This document shows, piece by piece, positions 12,001-18,167 of a stretch of DNA of 64,000 nucleotides (position 1 is its first letter; every line of letters starts with the position of its first letter). The stretch lies in the NCBI RefSeq assembly GCF_001618425.1, contig NZ_BDCU01000037.1, positions 62,001-126,000 of the forward strand, read 5' to 3'. The notes beneath the pieces were generated by a model. It was given only the letters and a program-made list of their open reading frames with translations, was not told the DNA's origin and searched no databases. The position numbers were made by a program, and so were the translations under genes. This stretch comes from Nocardia fusca NBRC 14340 (GTDB lineage: Bacteria; Actinomycetota; Actinomycetes; Mycobacteriales; Mycobacteriaceae).

Positions 12001-15000
12001 TCGTGGCCCATTGGCTCGGAACCTCTTTCAGCCGCGGCAGTATCGTCGCGTGCCTCGGATTCTGCGGTATTCGCGCCGGGCAGGTGATCGACTAGCGCTT
12101 CGCCGAGGATGTCGCGGGCGACGGAGGGGGTGATGCCGGCGGCGGGATAACCCAAAGCTGCCGCGAGAGCGTCCCGGGCCTCGGTGACTTCGGGATCAAG
12201 CGTGCGCATACCTTCGGCGCCGTCGATATCCAGGATCTGGATACCGAGTTGTTTCGCGAGCCGGCCCCGTAATTGGCCCAGATGGGTCACTGCGTCTTGG
12301 TCGTTGAACCTTGCCCGGTCCCGCGCCGCCGCGGAGGCGGTCTCGTCGACATGTTGTTTCAGTGCCTCGGCCGCTGCCGGTGTGATACCGGCCTGGTGCA
12401 GCAGCTCGCGCATCGGGTCGTCGACACCGGTGCGTTCGAGTGCGGCGATCTGGTTCGCGACCTCCGGAGCCGGGATACCCAGCAACCCGGCCAGGCGCGC
12501 GGTCCGGTCCGCCGGCCCATCCGGTCGTACGAAGTCGACCTCGTCATCACGGCGATACTGCCCGGTGTCGGCCTCGGCGAGGGTGACGGTGGGCATGGCG
12601 GTCGAGAAGGCGTGATGCCGGACGAAATCCGCCGTGGAGTGCCGCAGCGCCCGCTGCTGCAGTTCGGGCACCAGCTCGCGGACGGATTGGCGTGCCTCGA
12701 CCACCGCGTCGTGGGTCTGGGGGGTGGGATCGGCGGCGTGCGCGGCCACGGCCTGCTCGTAGTGGACCACCGTCTCACGTACTCCGCGCAGGTGCATGGC
12801 ATTGCGGATCAACGCGTCCTCGGGCGACATCACCACCTGCGCGCTGCCGAGCTGACCGTTACGTGCCGTGCGGTTCTTGGCCTGCTCGTGGATGTAGGAC
12901 TGCTCCGGCGCCTCGGTCATCCAGACATGCATGCCGCCCATGGCCTTCACCGCATCCGACACCGAGATGTCGACGCCGCGCTGGCCCTGCCGGTTGATCA
13001 CCAGGATCTTGCCCTGCTCACCGGCCTCGTCGAAAACCCTCTGCAACTGGGATTCCCAGTCCGCACCCCAGCCGACGATCCGCTTGGCGTCGACCGCTTC
13101 GATCGCCTCGCGCGGCACCCCCGCGCGCACCAGTGCCTGCACCTGCCGCTCGACCAGATCGTTGCGGTGACACAGGATCTCCTGGAACCGTCCCGCACCC
13201 CCATCCCGTATCTCGTTCGCGTACTCGGCGATCGTGCGCAGCTTGGCATGGGTGTTCTCGGCCACATCGTGCTGGCCTTCCACCAACCGGTGCGTCTGTG
13301 ACCGTCCGACCTCGTGCGCCGGTTCCAGACCGTAGATTTTCTGCAGTACCGGGTTCAGGTCGGTGAGCGTGCCGGACGCACCGGTCACTTCATCGAAGAA
13401 AGATCCCTCTCCGACACGGTAGATTTCGACCGAATCGATGCGTTTGGCGGATTCCGCGTCCGCGCGCACCACGATCCGATGATCCCCGGCCTTCTCCCCT
13501 CGGGCTTCGGCCGCGCGGATCTCCTTCGCCTCGATGGCCTGCGCGAGGCTCGCTTTACCCGGCTCCGCGCTCCACCGGGATTCGCTCGAGGTCTTCGGGT
13601 TCCGTTGCAGCCCGTGCTCGGCCTGATCGATGATGACGATCTTGCCCGCGTCCATTTCGTAATGGACACCTGCCCGGACGAGAAATTCGGCGTTGGCGGC
13701 GGTCTCCAGCCTGGAGGCGCCCATACCCTCCAGCCAGCGCGAGCCGTCGGGCAGCGCCTCGACCTTTGCCCGCCCCGCGGGCGTGAGCTCGGGTTGACCG
13801 TCGTACCAGAACATCAACTCCGGTGTGCCGTCGGCCTGGACGCCGATTTCCTCGGCGATCCGCCGGAGGCCGAAATCTTCGTGCGACAACGTCCCGTCCG
13901 CCAGCGCCTCGGTGAGGAATTCGTGCGCGTCGAACACCTGCCGGGCCGTTTCCGCCGGAGCCGCCTGCTCGGGACCTTCGGACCGCAGGAACTGCCGTTC
14001 ACCGCGGTCGATGATGCCGTCCATCTCGTCGATCAGGACATGCCGCGGTGGCTCGATACCGGCATTGCACAAATGCCCGACCGTTTCGCCGGTCGCCACC
14101 ACGATCGCCGGCCGACCCTGGGTGATCGGCCCGAAGCCGTTCTCCTGATCGGCGCGGAACACATCGATCCCGAAATCGGTCAACACCTTCTGATTCGAAG
14201 AATCGGTCAACAACTTCTCGTACGTGACGACTTCGCGATTGGCCAGCCCATCGGTCGTTGTCACGAGCAGAACCGAGCCATGGTGCACCGCACGTTGTAT
14301 TGCGGTCGCCATGAATACCAGCGATTTGCCCTCGCCGGGTTTCATCTCCACCGGGCGCGATTTCATCGCGTAGACGGCTTCGGCCTGCTCGACCCGCAGC
14401 ACCATCCCACCCGGCACCGCGTCACTGACCGTGCCCCGCCGGATGACCTCCACTGTCGCCAGCATCGACTGGTGCTCATCACCGCCGTGCAGTCCCGCCT
14501 TCAGCACATCATCGGGAAGGTTGGACAGGCGCTGACTTTCCGGTACATGCTCGGCGGAGGCCTGGTGGAAATCGATCAGCAGATCGACCGCCCGATCGCG
14601 GTCACTGCGTGGCAGGCCGGCGGCTTCGGCGAGACCGTCATGATCGGTGGCCGGAGCATTCCGCTCGTCGTGCACGGATGCCGAACGGTCGCCCGCAGCA
14701 GGCGTGTCCGGGCCGTCCGCCTCGATCCGGCCCGTGCTCTCAGGAGTTTCCCGGCCGGGCTGCTCGGCGGTCGCCTCCCGCTGCGCGGTCGCATGCTCGT
14801 CGCCACCCGGCGTTCCGTGTTCGGTGCGAGCGTCCGGCGATCCCGCATCGCCCTCGGCGACCGGATGGGGCCGCGCCGATGCCTCGTTGCCGGCACCGTC
14901 CGCGACCGCGGCGTGTGCTCCGGGCGGAGCACCGGCCTTCTCGGGAACCCCGCCGACCGAAGGCGCGTCCACCGCGACCTGCGGCGGCGGCGCGGTTGCA

Positions 15001-16481
15001 CCTGCCGCCTCGACCGAGCGCGGCGCGGGCGACCGCCCGGCAGCGCCCTGCTTATCCGCCTGCGGCCGCTCGACCGTTGCGGTCGCCTCCGCACGCGGCC
15101 GAGCCGCGGCGGCGTCGGACGAGGCAGCGGCCTGCGACCCCGACGCTCGACCGCCTGCTCCCTCCGGCGCTTTACCGGCGGCGCCCTCAGGCGCTCGACC
15201 GCCGGTCGCAGCGGGTGTTCCACCACCCGCGCCGTCGACCGAAGCCGAGGCCGGTTGCCCGCCCCGTGTTTGTGGCTGCGCGGCCGCCGCCTTCCCCGCG
15301 GCCTCGGCGGAAGCCCCGCCACGCTCACCTGCGGTGTTCGCGCTCTCGGTAGCCGGTTTCCATGTCTGCCTCGCGGCTTCCCACGCTCGTTTCGATTCCG
15401 TCGATATCTCGATCGGTTGCCGAGGCGCTGTGGTTTCCGCGTCGTGCCCTGCCGAGATCGCATCGGGCGGCGTGAATGGTGCGCCGCCGTCGATCGCCGG
15501 CGGACGGGCGCTCTGGGCATATACGCCCCCGGAGAAAGCACCGTTGACCAGTGGCCCCAGCACCTCCGTGTAATGCTGCGGCCAACCAGCAACCAAGGCG
15601 GCCGCACCGAGGCCCGAGATCGCCCCCGCCGTGCCATGCACCAAGCCCATGGCCAGACGACTGGTGGCGATCTGGGGGAACACCATCGGAGCGAACCGGC
15701 CGGCGAGCATGCCACCGACCGCTCCGCCCGCGCCGGACACGGCGGCCACCTCGATCGACTTCAGATCGATGCCCGTGGGATTGGAACCATCCTCCCCGAT
15801 GATCTCTAGTTCTCTGTCCCCGGTGGCGACCTGTAGCGCCTGTACACCCACTTCGACACCGACGGGCAGCGCGACCGCCGTGCCCATCCACTTGGCGAAC
15901 TGCGCCGGCCCCATACCGCTCAGCTGGGCTGCCGCCTTGGCTCCACCCGCCTGAATGGCCCGCTGTAGGTTCGCGCGCATCACCGCGACCTCGGCGCGTC
16001 CCTGGACCAGCGTGGATTCGACCGCCGGCGCGGCCGAAACCTGGCCGGCCGGCCCCGCCGCCGTGGCGGCCGCGACCAGACCGTAGACCTTCCACGCCAG
16101 GTGGATGCCGAACGTGAACATCACGCACAGCCATTTCTCCGCGTCGTTGGCCGCCGCCTGTCCCTGATCGGCCAGGGCGTTCACATCCTTGCCGAGCTGT
16201 GTCGCGCCCTGTCGATAGGAACTCAATGCCTCACGCAGCTTTTCGGCCGTCTCGCCTACCGAATCCTCCTGCGTCAAGAGGCTGTCGATATCGGCCGCAT
16301 GGCCCTCCAGCTCCAGACTGCGGGCACGCAGTTCGGCCACCATATGGCGCATCCCGGAAATGTCGGCGCCGGGAAGCTCCCCGCCGAACACCACCATCTC
16401 GATCGGAGTCCGCAGGAACCCGGGCAGGCATTCGAAGGCATTGCGCAGCTGCACGACCGGGCTGAACAGCGAACCGTCCAT
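1..16481 (-). CDS. Giant multidomain polymorphic-toxin-like protein (partial, at least 5,493 residues)
   Basis: A single frame runs from an ATG at 16481 (GAGG about 5 nt upstream) to base 1 with no stop, so the C terminus lies outside the window. Residues 1-300 are a helical CpnT/WXG-like head with hydrophobic stretches near 121-145 and 255-297. About 320-640 is Ala/Pro/Glu-rich. About 690-1230 is SecA-like. Papain-type triads are C1551/H1635/D1655, C2902/H2981/D2996 and C3706/H3782/D3803. An ADP-ribosyltransferase-like stretch is at 2000-2130, five HTH repeats at 2170-2585, a GHKL ATPase at about 2730-2870, HEFAH at 3517-3521 with E3580, and an MFS-like 12-helix region at about 3884-4270. 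The last 1,200 residues are unrecognised. The family role (secreted or contact-dependent toxin of a type VII system) is inferred from the head and neighbours. No module function is shown by the sequence alone. Confidence 0.93.
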   Translation of the reverse strand, partial: MDGSLFSPVVQLRNAFECLPGFLRTPIEMVVFGGELPGADISGMRHMVAELRARSLELEGHAADIDSLLTQEDSVGETAEKLREALSSYRQGATQLGKDVNALADQGQAAANDAEKWLCVMFTFGIHLAWKVYGLVAAATAAGPAGQVSAAPAVESTLVQGRAEVAVMRANLQRAIQAGGAKAAAQLSGMGPAQFAKWMGTAVALPVGVEVGVQALQVATGDRELEIIGEDGSNPTGIDLKSIEVAAVSGAGGAVGGMLAGRFAPMVFPQIATSRLAMGLVHGTAGAISGLGAAALVAGWPQHYTEVLGPLVNGAFSGGVYAQSARPPAIDGGAPFTPPDAISAGHDAETTAPRQPIEISTESKRAWEAARQTWKPATESANTAGERGGASAEAAGKAAAAQPQTRGGQPASASVDGAGGGTPAATGGRAPEGAAGKAPEGAGGRASGSQAAASSDAAAARPRAEATATVERPQADKQGAAGRSPAPRSVEAAGATAPPPQVAVDAPSVGGVPEKAGAPPGAHAAVADGAGNEASARPHPVAEGDAGSPDARTEHGTPGGDEHATAQREATAEQPGRETPESTGRIEADGPDTPAAGDRSASVHDERNAPATDHDGLAEAAGLPRSDRDRAVDLLIDFHQASAEHVPESQRLSNLPDDVLKAGLHGGDEHQSMLATVEVIRRGTVSDAVPGGMVLRVEQAEAVYAMKSRPVEMKPGEGKSLVFMATAIQRAVHHGSVLLVTTTDGLANREVVTYEKLLTDSSNQKVLTDFGIDVFRADQENGFGPITQGRPAIVVATGETVGHLCNAGIEPPRHVLIDEMDGIIDRGERQFLRSEGPEQAAPAETARQVFDAHEFLTEALADGTLSHEDFGLRRIAEEIGVQADGTPELMFWYDGQPELTPAGRAKVEALPDGSRWLEGMGASRLETAANAEFLVRAGVHYEMDAGKIVIIDQAEHGLQRNPKTSSESRWSAEPGKASLAQAIEAKEIRAAEARGEKAGDHRIVVRADAESAKRIDSVEIYRVGEGSFFDEVTGASGTLTDLNPVLQKIYGLEPAHEVGRSQTHRLVEGQHDVAENTHAKLRTIAEYANEIRDGGAGRFQEILCHRNDLVERQVQALVRAGVPREAIEAVDAKRIVGWGADWESQLQRVFDEAGEQGKILVINRQGQRGVDISVSDAVKAMGGMHVWMTEAPEQSYIHEQAKNRTARNGQLGSAQVVMSPEDALIRNAMHLRGVRETVVHYEQAVAAHAADPTPQTHDAVVEARQSVRELVPELQQRALRHSTADFVRHHAFSTAMPTVTLAEADTGQYRRDDEVDFVRPDGPADRTARLAGLLGIPAPEVANQIAALERTGVDDPMRELLHQAGITPAAAEALKQHVDETASAAARDRARFNDQDAVTHLGQLRGRLAKQLGIQILDIDGAEGMRTLDPEVTEARDALAAALGYPAAGITPSVARDILGEALVDHLPGANTAESEARDDTAAAERGSEPMGHDPQNATAQAAVAQRSDTQNSDTHHGTADDIVAAASRYLALSSLFDLVVQFHRRSPNSCVNNAVTGMRVLCPDNADRFQARPTRLRGYGHDAMLDIFGAELETAGSLDQVAESLKTRPGGITVLVYKWKNTRANGTSTEADDHMVLLVNDSTSVDKPNLVVVDLAASRDRNTENDYGPKDLRNRRTLLNKAIGFDDWRREQEVFINRMPADERRFETIEFDRDGNLVSGSRTEAPDAETLPPSQQVTVSSDTVDDIESAFAGLPGLGEAIPVRSSAAGDVSNDTRREEYSPVGSRPHDGPDHITDDPGPTGDHTNTAGNSLPTVLQLIQDRAQLNRLRTRRDDLRAQLRQLGGAAVEPFGRRPVELLDIKLREELRAGVGPVADKQRLVELIVKYRELDVLVVSADESLRVAGVRTYDDGPADTMPFYRPWQGTAEEFDALSDADKHAVAKAELSESTLDFDTPAAGAEYARTHLGSVAAEHTESIEWAKQDANGTSLFGYSAVSRYVATPYEEKTADDPARPHVRHLDDAILSNRTAVDSWVVAETVLDSADNADPASMRGQLCDARGYLCGEMGSTPSARLQDSDVVHLRVPAGTPLLGTESVTRTPEVVLMHGTRYVVTRAFADEDGLVHVYGFVLADEWGPIPGSAENRTGVAPDSIGSRPSQNAADPASPDSASALNRARGEWITARRDDKGRRDGRTMTAADLAGAVDVDPSTMSRIERGSTRPRPGLFVKIGRALGVPRSEFVDIARNLYPDADFDLAPAAYPLDAPGRWLSAMLHDRDMSWNELVEASGISAKYLNSIGKGETVPGAAVFLSLCQALNLGAEAIGAAADRFFPGTPADLAPTAYAREERGLWLRAQRNDHGISDEELAQAAGIGTERLRSVERAERDLGVVDFLSLCQALGLGREAIDTAADRFFPGVRVGLDPAAYAPEEHGLWLRALRYDRGKSPEEVAEAAGISTIHLRSIETGERAPGVVVFLSLCDALGIETDVTGRAAGRFFPDARFDLDRSAYTSADQGLWFRALRYHYRLQRSDVADDTGLTANYIGQIERGERTPSRRAFRLLGRELGISPIDLDAAERHFSASARTDNPGLRFDDLTAGSEAQADLVERQIAELLKGWSDPAYVREIAAAVGASIQWGQGQISLRAEFDADAVHIDLVDITGDHSYVRVEWRLGRTPGPVERAAEPTVERSTEEIDLDRLMEMFGESAPEEIPPYQREVRRIRNAVEARLLEYDADVSGDVVDSIMRAVSELVTNAKKHLYSNSSSAGLAPEEVLDLAIRGVGDDYQVHLAVTNDIAPGVAAKLPKWTADEQAVDREGGRGTQLVIAESTVAVRRIIFANGKNTIEHSVEFHATPPAGDVAVTHSRSTTRKPATTRYTTTGRFLRPATQEPADAVPDHVVACAGSTIRAAWADGLDDALIPHQDSESWDDLVTGLTTGLAEIVDADRALAERLDREIDSLLEPGNSRHSSVFVVERDGIAHAFYVTQLDGVIFVHDTNVPRIADPGLGGKTIARIRDRETWQRFFRESFPRVDRAFFAHFERAEGVLAPVPHEPGAAQAYIQGAITAKQTNDNLTAVLIEGPTDAIGARPDRTPGDRDDTATAAPTAWQQQTNSAGGPEDAIGSKPHQPNSLPALVIQGLEFGVVRSEPLPGARGVTVERVSFGNGYQCIRETYGDADEAAKQWLISEIGGAMGAPVAGTYPDSDDSAVLYREIVPARTANSVLPQRMSRAYDLGLIDEDPADEMRVALGPLDRGYLDSESGELLGLLDAVTGTRRGTLHWSIGADHEVTGGRAAIDSEDAAPSPFAAKFTRIVDDRARWQDHSIPRSAITAIRERVAHLGPRIEIFYSAQQDMLSDIHQRVLTELTHAERHALHTPDETAHVSGLSADAQAKARLVEEFNLDHPYFTISGFDHPRVPVDAVREILETLADLLTRYRYAPGLAEHMTDIRGLAIEFLGSELTNAEMVGRAGRTRARWMRLSLSRVADRALALEDDARDRKTGFHPSSGQPYRDDVIHEFAHAIADATGQRLNRKAGSTLRQAWAAMFIARLITEPFEQWLQRLPASAFTDRTKDTLDPVEAVAVGFADVEINGAVVGSPQWVIHHFVTTLSPPEITPDLVVNLPSAIAAPGNAGDPTGGENDSIGSRPAGNTEAAAYRRYRDRLGGQYRDLAERLSVVAGQPLSAEKGQRAGGSPAPILPAEVRTCLPWVVDILQRNGLPVLPVTGRRAVHFQTATGSGLQHQPVTTRDRSDDPMWKAVDDLRTKPVGTYAVAVVGRGERAHAYIITRRTNPGTGLTTTYVHDQLTGGDPRPYLDWKATYTEPEHAYIAYFEPTGTGTLEARTTPDRSQVAPSFEGIDITGAPGRNPDGRSLLRWFRERRAAQTEEQKNLTKFAVWSGVAGAGSAGAATYLINAVQQTTGSVEMTGMASALMSSAALAATLPGGMLVDRNARRWMMRAGLLGSVAAGGAALYAGLGLPGTVEALIGAGTVMAATGAVYNAGVQVYGPSLISTPEGRKAADTLMMIDRHSSGLLGRFTWPVMANISAAMPLWASAATGLANWRAMRGLPDTSPEKEEKPSMREVARTMWNDRYMRYYQGLLIPWGVGGSAIWVQLAALMDEANYSPQSIGMVAASAGIGTLFGAALKAWKSFREWIKDRTLGLTFGSWMIQAGTLAATDNQWLIAGSVAATGATVMLNNIDFAYYLRNLTGNGLGQGWSITNTVNQVSAIAGSGLVIPAVATLGRTGAGLATAGMFAGATAAALVLENGVRRQWWEELRDDCLDRTARILHGLGKEDATAPRGRKRNYKTLEKYTRGALVEYHLPADTADETTDPQAPRTPGVFGPLIDQVKNAERTEVDTMDVLVDDGGRTIQVFTIVNTGPGQAIIFDTNIKHAEAKSSGEKELHIPRVIDADEFTHPYETIRRIHTARYRRTEDGTLEDINKGLPQRDRGNPPSKKRIGLLEPNEKPTTPEASDTHEISESKDPSDDNSVLHRARGNDEAAFEQLRGKYGGAVFAKVRTDLGVPATAVPFELRPLVGVAHRLSRLTFVIADYYRWPVQDAAPLEWLHGIASNLVTGWFEMDATHRGHAADALAVAQHGGSLTVAQRSALDRLLEAGRRDLGAATGDHDDTATPSPTRSQRRTSGSDDIGARPTHSGIPDDAQPSDHRPAGTPWSGKTVTQADMPASDGPNTGGPPLSPVHPDSGDPIGSAPTNVPLDPFDAAPAVELVPTSPSDRGGQGDSTIGSRPGRGDEPASTDQQGEVAGASRSTPWSGRPSGPHSGRSDEQGPDDDGFSGSPASGDAVTSLFGKSAVTMTVPRREVSANSAPDRVTAALLEMLGGWPQDRVDMTSAAVHDLLRRVFDHPRTTAEAAATVTLKVQDGAAAVEVSSEYTDRPLTFRLSRDDGSGIVTAGLSVPLVSRPEKGGLPFAEVHTMVGRITGLAFESQREMIQRAVAYFGERSLDNGYDLDPVRLPWVELTVEVGESGRSSLRLAVANRSQQDSVTITATPDGTGVVIWRYLDDTTEPHHLDDAVRFLVTEQSGGTEHVAAAASDIAVRVYGDRAESHVHDRGMGLEVRIEPDGQNLGISVWHHGRHTSGTVPLHLNETYGAVTDLAGLGDRVAELATTLGLPVDPQKPESVRAALAAVRLDRTWRVERFRTAAEQYLDGIDDPARWASLHMLITEYGGAETPGELDGLVRWLNQEYGDPAQVVPDAEEFGKRLRVVLDWPSELPDSGMDLRTVLSAISRYRAEDDLDRYPPGIDQLREFAGWSATLHRVMDLTGAPADTARMLIPALFEVERLVRARYDLDESARVDPDLIRELAHVTIAAHRGESVADSSPDEVRKLLDAELIFQFYGLGRRLDALHSASRGHLEHTVMLGEIARLQDLIVEQWPQAEGRSFRFFEFVTQQYAQSWDPYHLVLRYRSVRDEAPDYVVGSLDELAERPADQTDQTDQQDGFEADKEWGAGEYVLRNYVGEWVDGVFTPANHD
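3680..4840 (-). other. MFS-transporter-like 12-helix membrane module in the giant protein
   Basis: About 390 residues (about 3884-4270) contain roughly twelve hydrophobic helices. After helix 2 comes PGGMLVDRNARRW, which matches the major-facilitator motif G-x-L-x-D-R-x-x-R-R, and a long charged central loop (PDTSPEKEEKPS) divides two six-helix halves. It directly follows the third papain-like triad. An integral transporter fold inside a putative exported effector is odd. It may anchor the protein in a membrane or form a self-delivery channel (inference). Confidence 0.75.
5700..5940 (-). other. Zincin-type metallopeptidase motif in the giant protein
   Basis: The frame reads VIHEFAHAI, giving HExxH with H3517, E3518 and H3521. 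At 59 residues beyond the second His comes DPVEAVAVGF, with E3580 as the probable third zinc ligand, as in gluzincins. No substrate can be inferred. Confidence 0.65.
7890..8300 (-). other. GHKL (RsbW-like) ATPase module in the giant protein
   Basis: Immediately after the HTH array the frame reads SELVTNAKKH (N box), then a strand pair, VTNDIAPG (G1-like, Asp present) and EGGRGTQLV (G2). This order and spacing fit the anti-sigma-factor kinase-like HATPase_c_2 family. It lies at about residues 2730-2870 and follows the fifth HTH closely. Partner and substrate are unknown. Confidence 0.65.
8760..9900 (-). repeat. Five tandem XRE-type helix-turn-helix repeats, 249-bp period, in the giant protein
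   Basis: Five copies follow a shared pattern: hydrophobic helix, G-[IL]-[ST] turn, recognition helix ending in [IV]E-x-G/A-E-R. Examples are GISTIHLRSIETGERAPG and GLTANYIGQIERGERTPS. The Glu (Gly in copy 2) that ends the recognition helix is at residues 2216, 2299, 2382, 2465 and 2548, which is exactly 83 residues apart each time. The inter-domain part also repeats (FFPG....DL.P.AY......GLWLRA). Copies 3 and 4 are the most alike. Helix pattern and periodicity are seen directly. DNA binding is inferred from the Cro/C1-type fold. Confidence 0.85.
12720..14450 (-). other. SecA-like ATPase module inside the giant protein
   Basis: Reading the giant frame gives EMKPGEGKSL (Walker A, Lys719), IDEMD (Walker B, Asp818), TGASGTLTDLNPVLQKIYGL (compare SecA MTGTA..EF..IY), NRQGQRGVDI near 1167 (compare NMAGRGTDI), GGMHVW, and NRTARNGQLGS near 1200 (compare RGRSGRQGDPGS). 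The order and spacing match the DEAD motor of SecA, with Lys-Ser instead of Lys-Thr in the P loop. The arginine-rich motif VI is eroded (NRTARNGQ). The resemblance is seen directly. Use in self-translocation or nucleic-acid unwinding is speculation. Confidence 0.8.
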
Positions 16482-16490
16482 CGCCTCGAA

Positions 16491-18167
16491 CTACCTCGGC
16501 CGGGCCGCCGCAGCGACGAGCACCGCATGCAGCAGTCGTGCCTGAATACCGGCCTTCTCGCCGTGCTGGACCACCTCGGCGAACCCGGCGCCGAGTGCCT
16601 CGTGCACGTCGAATCCGCCGGGTTCCGTGGCATGCCCGGCCAACTCCGCGCGCCACTCCCGGTAGCCGCGCACCACCTCGGACAGCGCAGGGCGCGGACG
16701 CGGCAGGGTGTTCAGGTACTCCGAGATCAGCACGCGTTGTGCCCGCCGGTGTGCGACACCGCCACCGGCGGCGTCGAAAGCCCGGCCGAATGCCCGCAAG
16801 GTGGCCGTGTAGATATCCGGCTGTGTCGTCTCGCCCGTTTCCTCGGTGTCGGCGGCGGCGTCCTGCGGGCGTACGGGTGGCCGGGATGATCGGGCAGGTG
16901 CCTGCGGCTGTTGTGCGGCGTGCCGGTCGAGGGTTATCGACCGGGCACCGCCTTCGCTGTCCGGCGGCGCACCGGCCCACCGCACCGTGCCGAGCCGGTC
17001 CTCGAGCTCGGCCACCGCGACGATCTCGAGCACGATCATCGGGTAGTCGGTGAGGACCCGGTCCACCGCGGTGACGAACTCCTGGACCGGCGCGAGCTGA
17101 AGATCGGGGTCGTCGAAACCTGTCACCTCGACGCCGTGCCGCTCGGCCAATGCGCGTGCCAGCCGTTCGATTGCCGGATCGGCCGGCGACCGCCCGCGGG
17201 CGCCGCGCCGATCACGGTCGCGGCCATTGTCACCGGCCGGTGCGTTCGGTCGTGGCGCAGGACCTTGCTGCGGAGGCTGCCCGGTGTTTGCGGGCTTTCC
17301 AGCGTTTCCAGGCGAACTCGGCATCCCGGGTTGGCCGGGCGTGCGGGGCGGCGTCTCGGTCCACGGGGCTCCGGCCCGTCCCGCAGGCCCTGCGACGGGG
17401 CTGCCGGACGGTCTTCCCGACGTCTGGGGCGTATTACGCGAGGGGGCTGCTACCGGCGGGGGCGAGACCGCGGAAGACGGTGGCGCCGCCGCCGGTCCGG
17501 ACCGCCGGCCGGGGGCGCCGGTCGCCTCGTTGCCCACCGGACCGGATTCGGGCCGGGAACGACTCCACGGCGACTCGGACCGTGGTCCGCTGTCCGCAGC
17601 GGCTCGCCCCGGGGACCCGTCCGGTGCCGGTGCGCTACCCGGCCGGGTGGGCCCACCGGCCGGGAGTTGGTCGGTGCTCCGTGGCGTGCCGGCGGGATAC
17701 ACCGGCGAATTCTGCTCCGGCGTCACCGCGGCCTGATCAGATGGGTTCGCCCGGGGTCCATCGACCGGCGATTGCGGGCCGACCGTACCCGCCGGTGGCG
17801 ACTCGGCGAGACCGGCCGGCCCTGGGGGACCGGCCGGTACTGGGCCCGTATCCTGGGCAGCCCCGGCCACGCGCGCGGCGCTGTCGATGTCCTGTGCACC
17901 GAAGTCGTTCGCGGCGCCGACGATTCCGGCCGCGTTACTGCGCATTCCTTCCGCCATGGCCTGCACGGTGGAAACCACTTGTTCGGCGCGCGGCGTGAAC
18001 TGCTCGGCGAAGGTGCGCCCCATATAGTCGTCCCCGAAGCTGCCTTCCGCCTGCTGCAAGCAGTACCGCAGCCCGGCGTGTGTTTGCTGCACCCGATCGG
18101 CGATATCGGCCAGCCGCGCGCCGCGCTCGCGCAGGCCATCCAAGTCCAGTCGCAGTTCGCCGCTCAT
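16491..18167 (-). CDS. WXG100/Esp-like secreted helical protein with Pro-rich middle and a C-terminal domain
   Basis: 558 residues. Residues 1-110 form the two-helix head typical of ESX-associated proteins (SFGDDYMGRTFAEQF in place of a canonical WXG turn). Residues 115-330 are Pro/Gly/Ser-rich and probably disordered. Residues 335-558 form a globular domain (TDYPMIVLEIVAVAELEDR, then a helix-rich end) that I cannot name. The ATG lies within the stop of the upstream gene (ATGA), implying translational coupling, and the giant gene starts 9 bp after this stop. By position it is the secretion partner or carrier of the giant protein. That role is inferred. Confidence 0.88.
   Translation of the reverse strand: MSGELRLDLDGLRERGARLADIADRVQQTHAGLRYCLQQAEGSFGDDYMGRTFAEQFTPRAEQVVSTVQAMAEGMRSNAAGIVGAANDFGAQDIDSAARVAGAAQDTGPVPAGPPGPAGLAESPPAGTVGPQSPVDGPRANPSDQAAVTPEQNSPVYPAGTPRSTDQLPAGGPTRPGSAPAPDGSPGRAAADSGPRSESPWSRSRPESGPVGNEATGAPGRRSGPAAAPPSSAVSPPPVAAPSRNTPQTSGRPSGSPVAGPAGRAGAPWTETPPRTPGQPGMPSSPGNAGKPANTGQPPQQGPAPRPNAPAGDNGRDRDRRGARGRSPADPAIERLARALAERHGVEVTGFDDPDLQLAPVQEFVTAVDRVLTDYPMIVLEIVAVAELEDRLGTVRWAGAPPDSEGGARSITLDRHAAQQPQAPARSSRPPVRPQDAAADTEETGETTQPDIYTATLRAFGRAFDAAGGGVAHRRAQRVLISEYLNTLPRPRPALSEVVRGYREWRAELAGHATEPGGFDVHEALGAGFAEVVQHGEKAGIQARLLHAVLVAAAARPR

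Noticed and set aside
13314..15809. 831-codon plus-strand frame
   Set aside because: Antisense to the SecA-like motor and Ala/Pro/Glu linker. Very Arg/Pro-rich, as expected of GC-driven shadows.
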